A stretch of DNA of 64,000 nt, from the NCBI RefSeq assembly GCF_002101735.1, contig NZ_LQPE01000057.1, positions 1-64,000 of the forward strand, read 5' to 3'. This stretch comes from Mycobacterium kyorinense. Its GTDB lineage: Bacteria; Actinomycetota; Actinomycetes; Mycobacteriales; Mycobacteriaceae. Under the pieces are notes generated by a model. The model was not told the DNA's origin. It made no database searches and saw nothing but the letters and a program-made list of their open reading frames with translations. Position 1 is the first letter of the stretch, and each line of letters begins with the position of its first letter. The position numbers and the translations under genes are program-made. Below, one piece after another: positions 33,184 to 42,106 of the stretch.

Positions 33184-34315
33184 GGACCACGCCCTGCCAG
33201 GACGGGCTGGTGGTGAGCACCTCGGGGCCGTCCGCGGTGACGAGCACCGCCTCGCGGCCGAACACCGCGCCGACCCCGCGTTCCCAGACGTAGCCGGTCA
33301 CCGCAAGCACCATGCCCGGCTCCAGCTGGTCCTCTGCGGCGGTCGCGGGCAGGTGCGCCGACACCACCGGCGGGTCGAAGCCCATCCCCAACCCGCGTGC
33401 CAAGGGCATCGGCGGCAGCGGCTCCCCTGCGGCGTGATACGCCGACAGCAGCTCTGCGGCCGGTGCACCCGGCTGACATGCGTCATACAGCCTGTCCCAC
33501 AACAACTCCCACCGCCGATACAGGTCGCCAGCGCCGTCTGCTTCGCCGACGGGCCAGGTGCGGCCAACCTCCCCGGTGTAGCCGCCGCCGAGCACGCCCG
33601 CGGAGAACGCCACCAGGTCACCGGCGTGTACCGTGCCGTCGTCGCTGCCTCGTCGCCATGGGTGGTCCCGCGACGTCACCCACGCGGCGTCCTGCGTGGA
33701 CGGGGTGCTCACCCCGCCGGCCGTCATGGCCTCCAACAGAACGCCGGCCAAGGTCTTTTCGGCGATCCCGGGGCGCAGCTCGACCACCGCCGCGGCCAGC
33801 GCGTGCTCGGCGACCGCGATGGCCTCGCGCAGGGCGACCACCTCCTCGGCGGTCTTGATGCGCCGGGCGGCACGCATGGCCGGCTCGCCGTCGACCAACT
33901 CGGCGTTGGGGAAAGCCACCGGCAGCAACTGGGCGAAGCCCGGGGAAAGCGCATCGGTGCCAACACGTTTCGCGTCGGCGGCACCATTGATGCCCTGTAA
34001 CACCGAGATCGTGTTCATCGGGTTCCAGGCGATGCCGTAGAGGTTCTCGTGCGGAATGTCGTCGGGCACGCCCTCGTCCCAGGTGGACAGCAGATGGATG
34101 GCGCCGGTCTGCCGGACGACGACGCACGTCGGTCCGAACGGACGGGTGCCGGCCACCCACAATTGCGGCGCGCCCGCGACATAACGCACGTTGGCCTGGC
34201 GCCCCAGCACCAGCACGTCGAGGTCGTGCGCTTCCATCTGGGCCAGGGCGCGTTCGCGACGTCCGGAGCGCAATGCCCGGTCGTCGGGCAGGACTTCAGT
34301 TCCCATAAGGGTCAT
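33176..34315 (-). CDS. M24 (creatinase/aminopeptidase P) fold protein, metal site lost
   Basis: This 379-residue pita-bread-fold protein starts at ATG 34315, 20 nt inside the previous gene; ATG 34306 is an alternative. It aligns with the M24 protein encoded just upstream, but the metal ligands are mostly gone. The two Asp positions are Ser238 (VAFSAGV) and Glu249 (YTGEVGRTW), the His position is Leu309 (ARGLGMGF), and the first Glu is Thr340 (LAVTGYVWE). Only the last Glu (FGREAV) remains. It is probably not a metallopeptidase. It may pair with the intact paralogue as a regulatory subunit or have a metal-free function. Confidence 0.82.
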   Translation of the reverse strand: MTLMGTEVLPDDRALRSGRRERALAQMEAHDLDVLVLGRQANVRYVAGAPQLWVAGTRPFGPTCVVVRQTGAIHLLSTWDEGVPDDIPHENLYGIAWNPMNTISVLQGINGAADAKRVGTDALSPGFAQLLPVAFPNAELVDGEPAMRAARRIKTAEEVVALREAIAVAEHALAAAVVELRPGIAEKTLAGVLLEAMTAGGVSTPSTQDAAWVTSRDHPWRRGSDDGTVHAGDLVAFSAGVLGGGYTGEVGRTWPVGEADGAGDLYRRWELLWDRLYDACQPGAPAAELLSAYHAAGEPLPPMPLARGLGMGFDPPVVSAHLPATAAEDQLEPGMVLAVTGYVWERGVGAVFGREAVLVTADGPEVLTTSPSWQGVVHA

Positions 34316-35531
34316 AGGGGTAGTCGGTCAACCGGATCCAGCCTTCCTCGGTGATGACAATGATCTCTTCGCTGCGGTAGCCGCCGGTGCCGTCCTCCCA
34401 CACCACCGGTTCGAGCACCAGTACCATTCCCGGCTCGAACACGAAATTCTCGTCGAACTCGTCGCCGAGATCCGTTCCGATCATGGGTGTTTCGGCGGCG
34501 TTGACGCCGATCCCGTGCCCCAGGTAGAAGTGCGGCAGCCACGGCCGACTGCCGCCGTTGGCCTTCGTGGCCGCGCGGCCCAACTCGGCCGCAGTGGCGC
34601 CGGGCCGGGTCACCTCGAGTACCGCGGTCATGATCTCCTGCCACCGGTGGAACTGGGCCTGTTGGCGCGGTGTGGGATGTTGACCCACCACCCAGGTGCG
34701 GCCGAAGTCCGAGCAGTAGCCGGCGTAGGTGATCGACACATCGGTCCACAGCACGTCGCCGGCGCTCAGCTCGCGCTCAGTTGTCAACAGCGGCAACGCC
34801 AGATCGCCGTGGGTGGTCCACACGCCGTCGGCCTTGCTCGGGGGCATCACCTGCCAGATCGGTTCGAGCATGCTGGCCATCGCGCCCAGCTCGAAGGCCC
34901 GGCGCATGAAGCTTGCCGACAGGTCGATCTGGCGGATGCCGGGCGCGAGCGCGGCCTGCACGTCGACCATCGCTTGGTCGGTGATCCGGCACGCGGTGCG
35001 AATGCAGGACAGCTCGTCGGGGGTTTTGACGAGCTTGGCCGCGCCGATCACCTGAGCGGCGTCGACTGGCCGGCCCGCGCGGAACAGTTGCTGCTGCGCG
35101 CGCCGCATCGCCCCGGTCAATTCGTCGACCGCCACGACCGCATCCGTGGGAAGCAGTTCGGCGACCACCCTGGCGAAGTTATCGACGCCTTCGTCGAACT
35201 CCAGGTAGACAGGGCCGTGCAGATGGTCGGCGGGCAGGCCCGATTCCGACGACGCCCCCTCGCGGAACGGCAGGAACAGATGCGGCCACGGATCGTCGGC
35301 CCGCACCACCGCGACCGGGCGTTCGACATAGGACAATCCGGCGTCGCCAAGCGGCCAGCTGACCCCCGTCGCGTAGACGACGTTGTTGTTGCCCAACAGG
35401 ATCAATGCGTCTACCCCGCGGTCGGTCATGGCCGACCGCAGCCGCGCGCCGGTCTGCGAGCGCATCCGGTCGAGGTCCGGAGTCTCGGGAATGACCAGGG
35501 CAGACGGCGGTGCCTGAATGAATGTCGTCAC
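34296..35531 (-). CDS. M24 family metallohydrolase (aminopeptidase P/creatinase type)
   Basis: This 411-residue protein has the five M24 metal ligands in order: Asp264 (LWTDVS), Asp275 (CSDFGRTW), His339 (YLGHGIGVN), Glu374 (VLVLEPVVWE) and a Glu in GGYRSEE (388 or 389). The N-terminal creatinase-like domain is complete (LGNNNVVYATGVSWPLGD). Members hydrolyse Xaa-Pro peptides, creatine or related C-N bonds. In a catabolic operon a C-N or dipeptide-like conjugate may be the substrate, which is inference. It starts 9 nt after the amidohydrolase stop. Confidence 0.88.
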   Translation of the reverse strand: MTTFIQAPPSALVIPETPDLDRMRSQTGARLRSAMTDRGVDALILLGNNNVVYATGVSWPLGDAGLSYVERPVAVVRADDPWPHLFLPFREGASSESGLPADHLHGPVYLEFDEGVDNFARVVAELLPTDAVVAVDELTGAMRRAQQQLFRAGRPVDAAQVIGAAKLVKTPDELSCIRTACRITDQAMVDVQAALAPGIRQIDLSASFMRRAFELGAMASMLEPIWQVMPPSKADGVWTTHGDLALPLLTTERELSAGDVLWTDVSITYAGYCSDFGRTWVVGQHPTPRQQAQFHRWQEIMTAVLEVTRPGATAAELGRAATKANGGSRPWLPHFYLGHGIGVNAAETPMIGTDLGDEFDENFVFEPGMVLVLEPVVWEDGTGGYRSEEIIVITEEGWIRLTDYPYDPYGN

Positions 35532-35540
35532 GAAATCGCC

Positions 35541-36704
35541 TCAGACACCTAAGAATTCGCTGATATTGCCGCTCACGATCTTTACGGCATCCTGCGGCCC
35601 GACGGCCTCTACGACCGCGGCCAGCGACTTTTCCGAATAGCCGTAGGTGCTTTCGTTGTGCGGATAGTCGCTGGACCACATCACCTTGTCGACGCCGATC
35701 TTGTCGATGAGCTGCAGGCCCAGCGGGTCCACCATGAACGACGCGCTCATGTGCTTGTTCCAGTAGTAGCGCACGTCGTGCTCGACCGGTCGGTTGAACA
35801 TGTGCTGATACGACGCGACCAAGTGCTCGGCGTCCTGCAGAGCCCATGGCACCCAGGCGATCCCGCCTTCGAACCAGCCGATGCGCAGCTTGGGGTGGCG
35901 GTCGAGGATGCCGGCGAAAATATACTTGGAGAACGCTTCCCGGAACCCGTCGATGTTGATCATCATGCCGACCACCACGCTGTTGAACGCGCACGGCGTT
36001 TTCGGCGGGGTTTCGCCGATGTGGTGGGTGACCGGCAGCCCGGACTCCTCGATTTCGTCCCACACCGGGCTCATCGCATCGCTCGCGTAGTCGATGATGT
36101 TGCCGTCGTCGTCCTTGCCCGGGTTCAGCGGCAGCAGGAATGTCTTGAGGCCCAAGGATTTCAGCTCGGCGAGCGTCCGCCGGGTTCCCGCTGGATCCCA
36201 CCAGTTGATCAGCCCGGCGCCGTAGAAGTGGCCGCCCGAGCGCTCCTGCAGCTCGGCGATGTACTCGTTGTAGATGCGGAACGCGAGCTCGCGAAGCTCC
36301 TTGTCCGGGTAGTGGAACAGCGCCAGGATCGCGTTGGGGAACGCCAGCTCCTTCTCGACGCCGTCGTCGTGCAACTCCTGGATGCGGGCCTCGATGTTGG
36401 TGCTGCCGGCGCCCGGCAGGTCGTCGTATTGCATCAGCACCGCGCTGAAATCGCCCGGCAGGAACGACTGCCCCTTGCGGCCGACCTGATAGGCGCCGTC
36501 CTCGTACCAGATCCGCGGCGCCTTGTCCTTGAGGTTCTCCGGGAAGCGCTCGTAGAAGATGTCCTCGGCCAGCGAAATGTGGTTGTCGGCAGAGAAAACC
36601 ACCGTGCCTTCCGGCAGGCCGACGTTGCCGAGGTCGGCGTGTCCGCGCCGATCCTTCGGGGCGCCGTAACCTCCGGGCGGATAGAGCGAGACAGTGCTCG
36701 TCAT
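35541..36704 (-). CDS. amidohydrolase-2 family protein
   Basis: This 387-residue TIM-barrel protein has VVFSADNHISLAEDIF at strand 1 (D-x-H site), LPVTHHIGETPP with a His pair, LRIGWFEGGIAWVPWALQ and MWSSDYPHNESTYG with the late Asp. It is paralogous to the protein at 15660-16955, whose late motif WEADYPHSDSMW aligns well. Such enzymes hydrolyse or decarboxylate ring-derived acids. It is 45 nt downstream of the P450 gene in the long minus-strand operon. Confidence 0.86.
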   Translation of the reverse strand: MTSTVSLYPPGGYGAPKDRRGHADLGNVGLPEGTVVFSADNHISLAEDIFYERFPENLKDKAPRIWYEDGAYQVGRKGQSFLPGDFSAVLMQYDDLPGAGSTNIEARIQELHDDGVEKELAFPNAILALFHYPDKELRELAFRIYNEYIAELQERSGGHFYGAGLINWWDPAGTRRTLAELKSLGLKTFLLPLNPGKDDDGNIIDYASDAMSPVWDEIEESGLPVTHHIGETPPKTPCAFNSVVVGMMINIDGFREAFSKYIFAGILDRHPKLRIGWFEGGIAWVPWALQDAEHLVASYQHMFNRPVEHDVRYYWNKHMSASFMVDPLGLQLIDKIGVDKVMWSSDYPHNESTYGYSEKSLAAVVEAVGPQDAVKIVSGNISEFLGV

Positions 36705-36749
36705 GATTGATCCTCCAATCGGATCGGCTGGTTTTTGAGGGTAGTCATC

Positions 36750-37991
36750 TCACCAGGCCACCGGAAGCTCGTAGACGCCGTAGGCGAGCCGGTCGTGTTT
36801 GAACGGAATCTGCTCGATCGGCACGGCGAGCCGCAACGTCGGGATGCGGCGCAGCAGGGTGGAAAAGACGATCTGCAGCTCGGCGCGGGCCAGCTGCTGG
36901 CCTACACATTGATGCCTGCCGTAGCCGAACGCGACGTGCTGGCCTGCGTCCGCGCGGGTCAGGTCGAGCTCGCCCGGCTCGGGGTACACCTTGGCATCCC
37001 AGTTCGCCGGCGCCAGGTCGATGATGATGCCCTCGCCGGCACGGATTGTCTCGCCGGCGATTTCGATGTCCTCGATTGCGACGCGGCGCTGGCCGTTCTG
37101 GATGATCGACAGGTAGCGCAGCAGCTCTTCAACTGCGTTGGCAATGACTTTCGGGTCGTCGGTGTCGCGAAGGATCGCCAACTGACCGGGGTTTTCCAGC
37201 AGCGCCAACACCCCGAGCCCAATCATGTTGGCGGTGGTCTCGTGCCCGGCGATCAGCAGACCGGTGCCCAGCTGGGCGGCCTCGCGGACGCTGAGCTCGC
37301 CGGCCTTGACGCGCTCGGCAAGATCCGACACGGCGTCTTCGGCCGGGTTGTCCATCTTGGTCTGGACCAGGTTGGCCAGGTACTTGGCCAGCCCCGCAGC
37401 GCCCTTGGCGGTGTCTTCGCCCGTGGCATAACGGGCCAGCCCGATGTTGGCGTGCCGCTGGAAGAACTCGGCGTCCTCATACGGCACGCCCAGCAGTTGG
37501 CTGATCACCAGCGACGGCACCGGCAGGGCCAGCGCGGTGACGATGTCGGCGGGTTGCGGCCCGGCCAGGATCGCGTCGATGTGCTCGTCGGTGATCTGCT
37601 GGATCACCGGCCGCAGGCCCTCAACCCGCTTGAACGTGAACGGTTTCGACAGCATTCGCCGGAATCGGGTGTGCTCTTCGGCGTCCGAGGTGAACACCGA
37701 CCGGGGGCGTTTGTGCACGGTCGAGAGCATGCCCTGGTTCCAGTGCGGAAAGCCGGGCCGCCGGTCGTCGACGCTGACCCGTGAGTCGGCGAACAGCGCC
37801 CGCACTTCCTCGTAGCCGGTGATCAGCCACGGTGTGCTGCCGTCCCAAATCCGCACCCTCGACAGCGGTTTGGCTTCCGCGAGCGCCATCACGTTCGGTG
37901 GCGGCGCGAACGGGCAGCCGCCGTCGCGGGCCATCGGGTATTCCGGGAGGCCCGAGGCGGTTTCGGTTGTGCCGGTGAGGGTGTCGGACAC
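36750..37991 (-). CDS. cytochrome P450
   Basis: This 413-residue P450 has canonical motifs: AGHETT (248-253), ExxR as Glu289-Arg292, and FGYGRHQCVG with heme-ligand Cys362. The N-terminal region FAPPPNVMALAEAKPLSRVRIWDGSTPWLITGYEEV is of the CYP105-like soluble class. Its ferredoxin gene lies 3 nt upstream. It is placed after an SDR and a TetR gene and before an amidohydrolase, so it probably performs the first hydroxylation of the pathway encoded by the operon. The exact subfamily is unassigned. Confidence 0.92.
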   Translation of the reverse strand: MSDTLTGTTETASGLPEYPMARDGGCPFAPPPNVMALAEAKPLSRVRIWDGSTPWLITGYEEVRALFADSRVSVDDRRPGFPHWNQGMLSTVHKRPRSVFTSDAEEHTRFRRMLSKPFTFKRVEGLRPVIQQITDEHIDAILAGPQPADIVTALALPVPSLVISQLLGVPYEDAEFFQRHANIGLARYATGEDTAKGAAGLAKYLANLVQTKMDNPAEDAVSDLAERVKAGELSVREAAQLGTGLLIAGHETTANMIGLGVLALLENPGQLAILRDTDDPKVIANAVEELLRYLSIIQNGQRRVAIEDIEIAGETIRAGEGIIIDLAPANWDAKVYPEPGELDLTRADAGQHVAFGYGRHQCVGQQLARAELQIVFSTLLRRIPTLRLAVPIEQIPFKHDRLAYGVYELPVAW

Positions 37992-37994
37992 GTC

Positions 37995-38189
37995 TCACTC
38001 CTCGACGTAGATGGCGGATGCGGGACAGCCCGCGGCAGCGTTGCGGGCGCCCTCGGCCTGCTCGGGCGGTGGGTTCTCGTTGAGCAGCACGACGACGCCG
38101 TCCTCGTCGCGCTGGTCGAAGATCTCGGGGGCGCGCATCACGCAATTGCCCGACGATGCGCACTTGTCTTGGTCGACAATGACTTTCAT
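37995..38189 (-). CDS. P450-associated 3Fe-4S ferredoxin
   Basis: This 64-residue ferredoxin starts at ATG 38189, overlapping the TetR stop by ATGA. The cluster motif is C10-x2-S13-x2-C16 with Ala20 and a final C55-P, matching the three-Cys 3Fe-4S class CXX?XXC(X)nCP with Ser at the variable position. The ferredoxin at 6581 has His there. Each should suit its own P450; differing residues at this position are known to tune redox behaviour among mycobacterial P450 ferredoxins. Confidence 0.9.
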   Translation of the reverse strand: MKVIVDQDKCASSGNCVMRAPEIFDQRDEDGVVVLLNENPPPEQAEGARNAAAGCPASAIYVEE

Positions 38190-38854
38190 GGCTTTCCCTG
38201 GCTGCCTCTTTCACTGACCCCTGCCAGCCACAACCCCACGATCGCGTCGATGAGGCCGGATCCGGCGGCTTGCCAGGACGAGCGGGATGCCGATGTACCG
38301 CGGGCCATTGCCCGTTCCCGGTCCGCGCAGGTGTGCATCAACAGATTGCGAGCCATCACATTTCGCTCCACCCGGACCTCGTGGGGCAGCTCGGGAAGGC
38401 AACGGTTGATGCCGTCGATCACCTGAACCAGCGACGGCGACGTGAGCGCGTCTTTGACGATGATGTCGTGGTAGGCCGGGTCGGTCATCACCTGGGCCGC
38501 GAAGCGCGCATACCAGGTGGGATTGCCCAGCTCGGCAAGGTGGTCGGTGAGCGGCCGCACCAAGCAAGCTACCCAGTCCCGCATCTCGGTGGAGTCGCCG
38601 ATTTCGGCGACCATCTGCTCCCGCAGCCGCTCGATGGGCACCCGGTGCTTGTGCTCGATCGCCCGCACGAGATCGGTTTTGGTGCCGAAGTGATAGCCGA
38701 CGGCGGCGTTGTTGCCCTGCCCGGCAGCCTCGCTGACCTGCCGGTTGGACACCGCGAACACGCCGTGCTCGGCGAAGAGCCGCTCGGCCGCAGTCAGGAT
38801 CGCCTCCTGCGTGGTGCTGGCTCGGTCGCTGCGCGCGGTCCTCGCGGTGGTCAC
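38186..38854 (-). CDS. TetR-family regulator
   Basis: This TetR protein has about 222 residues. The start is set at GTG 38854 (VTTARTARSDRAS) with AGGGGAG 12 nt upstream; ATG 38881 would lie inside the operator and lacks a ribosome binding site. The HTH region is AILTAAERLFAEHGVF, NRQVSEAAGQGNN, then AVGYHFGTKTDLVRAI. Two similar palindromes, at its own 5' end (38881) and before the upstream SDR (39743), are its likely operators. It is embedded within the operon between SDR and ferredoxin genes, so its expression follows that of its targets. Confidence 0.87.
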   Translation of the reverse strand: MTTARTARSDRASTTQEAILTAAERLFAEHGVFAVSNRQVSEAAGQGNNAAVGYHFGTKTDLVRAIEHKHRVPIERLREQMVAEIGDSTEMRDWVACLVRPLTDHLAELGNPTWYARFAAQVMTDPAYHDIIVKDALTSPSLVQVIDGINRCLPELPHEVRVERNVMARNLLMHTCADRERAMARGTSASRSSWQAAGSGLIDAIVGLWLAGVSERGSQGKP

Positions 38855-38880
38855 GCAGGTAGTCAACTCCCCTGCGTGCA

Positions 38881-38902
38881 TTAAGTCAAGCGATTGATTT
38901 AA
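38881..38902. promoter_or_regulatory. TetR operator, copy A
   Basis: A 22-nt sequence starting TTAAGTCAAG and ending TTGATTTAA, with symmetrical TTAA/TCAA and TTGA/TTAA half-sites. It lies across the SDR stop codon and the start region of the TetR gene. Nineteen of 22 bases match copy B at 39743. It would allow internal control of TetR, ferredoxin and P450. Confidence 0.7.
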
Positions 38903-39714
38903 TCCTTCGGAGTACTGCGCCGGCGGATCGGTTTGCCGATCGAGGTGCCGCCGTCGACCGGCAGGACGGCTCCGGTGACGTAGCGGGCGCGATCGGCGGC
39001 GAAGTACAGCGCGGCCTCCGCGACGTCGTCGGGTGTGCCCTCCCGCTGAAGCGGACGGTCGGCGCGCATCTGCTCGCGGGTGATCCGTTCGAAACGTTCG
39101 AGTTGCTCCCCCGACATGCCGCTCGCCGAGGAGGCCAGCAGGGGCGTGGGGATGCTGCCCGGGGCGATGCAATTGACCCGAATATCGTAGTGCGCCAATT
39201 CGATTGCGGCGGATTTGGTGAACTGGATGACCGCGGCCTTGGAGGCCCGATATGTCATCACCCCGCCGCCGGCCTGGATCCCGCCGATCGACGACACGTT
39301 GATGATCGAACCGCCGCCGGCAGAGGCCATCTGGCGGGCGGCGTCGCGCGTGCCCGCCATGACACCGAGCACGTTGACCGCCATGACGCGGTGGAAGTCG
39401 GCGAGGTCGTCCTCGAGGAAACTGCGGTGCATCCGGCTGGAAATGCCGGCGTTGTTCACCATGACATCGAGGCCGCCGAACAACTCGACCGCGAAGAAAA
39501 CCAGGGCGCTGACCTCGTCCGGCTCGCCAGTGTCGGCGCGCCGGAACGCGGCCTGCCCACTATGTGCGTCGGCGAGCGCGTTGCCGCGGTCGGCGTCGAT
39601 ATCGCCGACGACCACCCGGGCGCCCTCCGCCAGGAACCTCTCGACGATGCCGGCGCCGATACCCGATGCTCCGCCGGTGACAATCGCGACCTTGCCGGCT
39701 AACTCGTTGACCAC
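38899..39714 (-). CDS. short-chain dehydrogenase (Rv0927c-like position)
   Basis: This 271-residue classical SDR starts at GTG 39714. It has TGGASGIG, GDIDADRGNAL favouring NAD(H), NNAGISSRM, YRASK as the catalytic pair and GAVLPVDGGTSIGKP. In M. tuberculosis an SDR gene (Rv0927c) lies directly upstream and divergent from pstS3, as here, so this is probably the anchor gene between the conserved pst locus and the inserted catabolic block. It is the first gene of the minus-strand operon and has an operator 29 nt upstream of its start. Confidence 0.87.
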   Translation of the reverse strand: MVNELAGKVAIVTGGASGIGAGIVERFLAEGARVVVGDIDADRGNALADAHSGQAAFRRADTGEPDEVSALVFFAVELFGGLDVMVNNAGISSRMHRSFLEDDLADFHRVMAVNVLGVMAGTRDAARQMASAGGGSIINVSSIGGIQAGGGVMTYRASKAAVIQFTKSAAIELAHYDIRVNCIAPGSIPTPLLASSASGMSGEQLERFERITREQMRADRPLQREGTPDDVAEAALYFAADRARYVTGAVLPVDGGTSIGKPIRRRSTPKD

Positions 39715-39742
39715 ACCGAAGAGTAAATCGGCGGCCTCTCGG

Positions 39743-39764
39743 TTAAGTCAAGTGACTGATTTAG
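39743..39764. promoter_or_regulatory. TetR operator, copy B
   Basis: The 22-nt sequence begins TTAAGTCAAG and ends CTGATTTAG. It differs from copy A at 3 of 22 positions and lies 29 nt before the SDR start, where it would control the whole operon. The rest of the 266-nt gap to pstS3 is GC-rich; a GGTTCGCC...GGGTGAA pair near 39919-39952 is a weak PHO-box candidate only. Confidence 0.7.
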
Positions 39765-39980
39765 TGCCGGCGCCGGCCCGCCCCCGCCGTTCGCTGAAAA
39801 ACCATCTGGAGTTCTCGACTGGGACGTCGTGGTGCTGATACGTTCGCCTCGGTGGGGCCCTTGATCAACTATGCGTCTATGCGGTGCCGGCCCGGGGGCG
39901 GCTGCGGACCCACCGACGCCGGGGTTCGCCGGCCCCGCAGGCGCGGGTGAAAGTTGTCGTCATCGTTCGAAGGAGCTGAT

Positions 39981-41105
39981 TTGAAACTCAACGGAGTTGG
40001 CACCGCACTGGGTGTCATGGCCACCGGTGCGCTGGTGTTGTCGGGATGCGGCAGCGACAACAGCGCCAATCAGGGCGCGCCGACCTCCGGTTCGTCGTCC
40101 GCCGCGTCGTCGGCGAACGTGACTTGCGGCGGGACCAAGACGCTCAAGGCCAGCGGTTCCACCGCCCAGGCCAACGCGATGGCCCGCTTTGTCAACGCGT
40201 TCGAAACTGCGTGTCCCGGCCAAACCCTGAACTACACCGCCAACGGTTCGGGCGCCGGGGTGACCGAGTTCACCGGCAAGCAAACCGATTTCGGCGGCTC
40301 TGACGTGCCGCTGAGCACCGACGAAGCCAGCAAAGCGCAGGAGCGTTGCGGCTCTCCGGCGTGGAACCTGCCGACGGTGTTCGGGCCGATCGCGGTCACC
40401 TACAACGTCAAGGGCATCGACAAGCTGGTTCTCGACGGGCCGACGGCCGCCAAGATCTTCAACGGCACCATCAAGACGTGGGACGACCCGGCGCTCAAAG
40501 GGCTCAACGGCGGCGCCAACCTGCCCGCCGAACCGATTCACGTCGTATTCCGCAGCGACGAGTCCGGGACCACCGCAAATTTCCAGGAGTACCTCGGCGC
40601 TGCTTCCGACGGCGCCTGGGGTAAGGGCGGTGGAAAGACCTTCAACGGCGGTGTCGGTGAGGGCGCCAAGGGCAACGACGGCACGTCGGCGGCGGTGAAG
40701 AGCACCGATGGGTCGATCACCTACAACGAGTGGTCGTTCGCTCAGGCGCAGAAGCTGAACATGGCGCAGATCGTCACCTCCGCCGGGCCTGAACCGGTGT
40801 CGATCAGCGCCGACTCGGTCGGCAAGACGATCTCCGGCGCAACGATCAAGGGCCAGGGTCACGACCTGGTGCTCGACACGAACTCGTTCTACAAGCCGAC
40901 GCAGGCTGGCTCCTACCCGATCGTGCTGGCCACCTACGAGATCGTCTGCTCGAAGTACCCCGACCCCCAGGTCGGTACGGCGGTGAAGGCGTTCCTGCAA
41001 GCCGCCATCGGCCCGGGCCAGAATGGCCTGGCGGACAACGGGTACATCCCGATCCCCGACAAGTTCAAGTCGAAGTTGTCGGACTCGGTCAACGCCATCT
41101 CCTGA
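39981..41105 (+). CDS. pstS3: phosphate-binding lipoprotein PstS3
   Basis: This 374-residue periplasmic phosphate-binding lipoprotein starts at TTG 39981 ([11 protein letters not shown]) after AAGGAG. It has lipobox VLSGC (Cys23), the first phosphate loop [10 protein letters not shown] (Ser60), the Asp loop GGSDVPLS (Asp108) and RSDESGTT in the second domain, so all ligand positions look intact. The sequence follows M. tuberculosis PstS3 (Rv0928) closely, and the next genes are pstC2 and pstA1, as there. No convincing PHO box was found directly upstream. Confidence 0.95.
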   Translation: MKLNGVGTALGVMATGALVLSGCGSDNSANQGAPTSGSSSAASSANVTCGGTKTLKASGSTAQANAMARFVNAFETACPGQTLNYTANGSGAGVTEFTGKQTDFGGSDVPLSTDEASKAQERCGSPAWNLPTVFGPIAVTYNVKGIDKLVLDGPTAAKIFNGTIKTWDDPALKGLNGGANLPAEPIHVVFRSDESGTTANFQEYLGAASDGAWGKGGGKTFNGGVGEGAKGNDGTSAAVKSTDGSITYNEWSFAQAQKLNMAQIVTSAGPEPVSISADSVGKTISGATIKGQGHDLVLDTNSFYKPTQAGSYPIVLATYEIVCSKYPDPQVGTAVKAFLQAAIGPGQNGLADNGYIPIPDKFKSKLSDSVNAIS

Positions 41106-41115
41106 TCCAGGCTTG

Positions 41116-42099
41116 ATGGCTCGACGATCACCGCCGCGTCCCGGCACGCCGGAGTTGACGGTGACCAGTGTGGAGGCTGCGCGGCGCGGCGACCGGCTGT
41201 TCAAGTCGGTCGCCGTCGCCGCCGGTCTGACGATCGTGACCGCCATCGTGCTGATCGCGATATTCCTACTGATCCACGCTGTGCCGTCGCTGCGCGCGAA
41301 CCACGCGAATTTCTTTACCAGCGCCCAATTCGACACCACCGACGCGGAGAATCTGGCGTTCGGCATCCGTGACCTGTTCATGGTCACCGTGCTCAGTTCG
41401 TTGTTCGCTCTGGTGCTGGCGGTGCCGGTGGCGGTCGGGATTGCGGTATTCCTCACCCAGTACGCACCGGCACAGCTGTCGCGCCCGTTCGGCGCGATGG
41501 TCGACCTGCTGGCCGCGGTGCCCTCGATCATCTTCGGGCTGTGGGGGATTTTCGTGCTGGCGCCGCAGCTCCAGCCGTTCGAGCTGCTGCTCAACCGGGA
41601 CCTCGGTTGGCTGTTCCTGTTCAAGAAGGGCAACGTGTCGCTGGTCGGCGGCGGCACCGTCTTCACCGCGGGCGTGGTACTCGCCGTGATGATCCTGCCG
41701 ATCGTCTCGTCGGTGTCGCGAGAGGTGTTCCGGCAGACCCCGCATCCGCAAATCGAGGCGGCGCAGGCGCTCGGCGCCACGAAGTGGGAAGTGATCCGCA
41801 TGACCGTCTTCCCGTTCGGTCGCAGCGGCGTGATCGCCGCGTCGATGCTGGGCTTGGGCCGCGCGCTGGGCGAAACCGTGGCGGTGCTGATCATCCTGCG
41901 CGCGGCCGCCCAGCCGGGAAATTGGTCGCTGTTCGACGGCGGCTACACGTTTGCCTCCAAGATTGCCTCGGCCGCAACCGAATTCAGCGAACCGCTGCCC
42001 ACCGGGGCCTACATCGCTGCCGGATTCGTGCTGTTCGTCCTGACCTTCTTGGTCAACGCCGCCGCGCGCGCGATCGCCGGCGGAAAGGTCAACGGGTGA
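41116..42099 (+). CDS. pstC2: phosphate ABC transporter permease PstC2
   Basis: This 327-residue inner-membrane permease starts at ATG 41116, 10 nt after pstS3. It has about six transmembrane segments (first at [20 protein letters not shown]) and the EAA-type cytoplasmic loop [20 protein letters not shown], which contacts the ATPase. Length and order match M. tuberculosis PstC2 (324 residues). It pairs with PstA1, encoded 7 nt downstream. It must rely on PstB encoded at 52478, since no ATPase gene is in this sub-operon. Confidence 0.95.
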   Translation: MARRSPPRPGTPELTVTSVEAARRGDRLFKSVAVAAGLTIVTAIVLIAIFLLIHAVPSLRANHANFFTSAQFDTTDAENLAFGIRDLFMVTVLSSLFALVLAVPVAVGIAVFLTQYAPAQLSRPFGAMVDLLAAVPSIIFGLWGIFVLAPQLQPFELLLNRDLGWLFLFKKGNVSLVGGGTVFTAGVVLAVMILPIVSSVSREVFRQTPHPQIEAAQALGATKWEVIRMTVFPFGRSGVIAASMLGLGRALGETVAVLIILRAAAQPGNWSLFDGGYTFASKIASAATEFSEPLPTGAYIAAGFVLFVLTFLVNAAARAIAGGKVNG

Positions 42100-42106
42100 T
42101 CGCCTT

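Noticed and set aside
39919..39952. PHO box before pstS3
   Set aside because: GGTTCGCC and GGGTGAA are present but with wide spacing and mismatches, unlike the clean 11-nt repeats at 49764 and 52404.
39960..41894. A 644-residue open frame on the minus strand across pstS3 and pstC2
   Set aside because: It is fully antisense to two clearly identified transporter genes and has no family resemblance.
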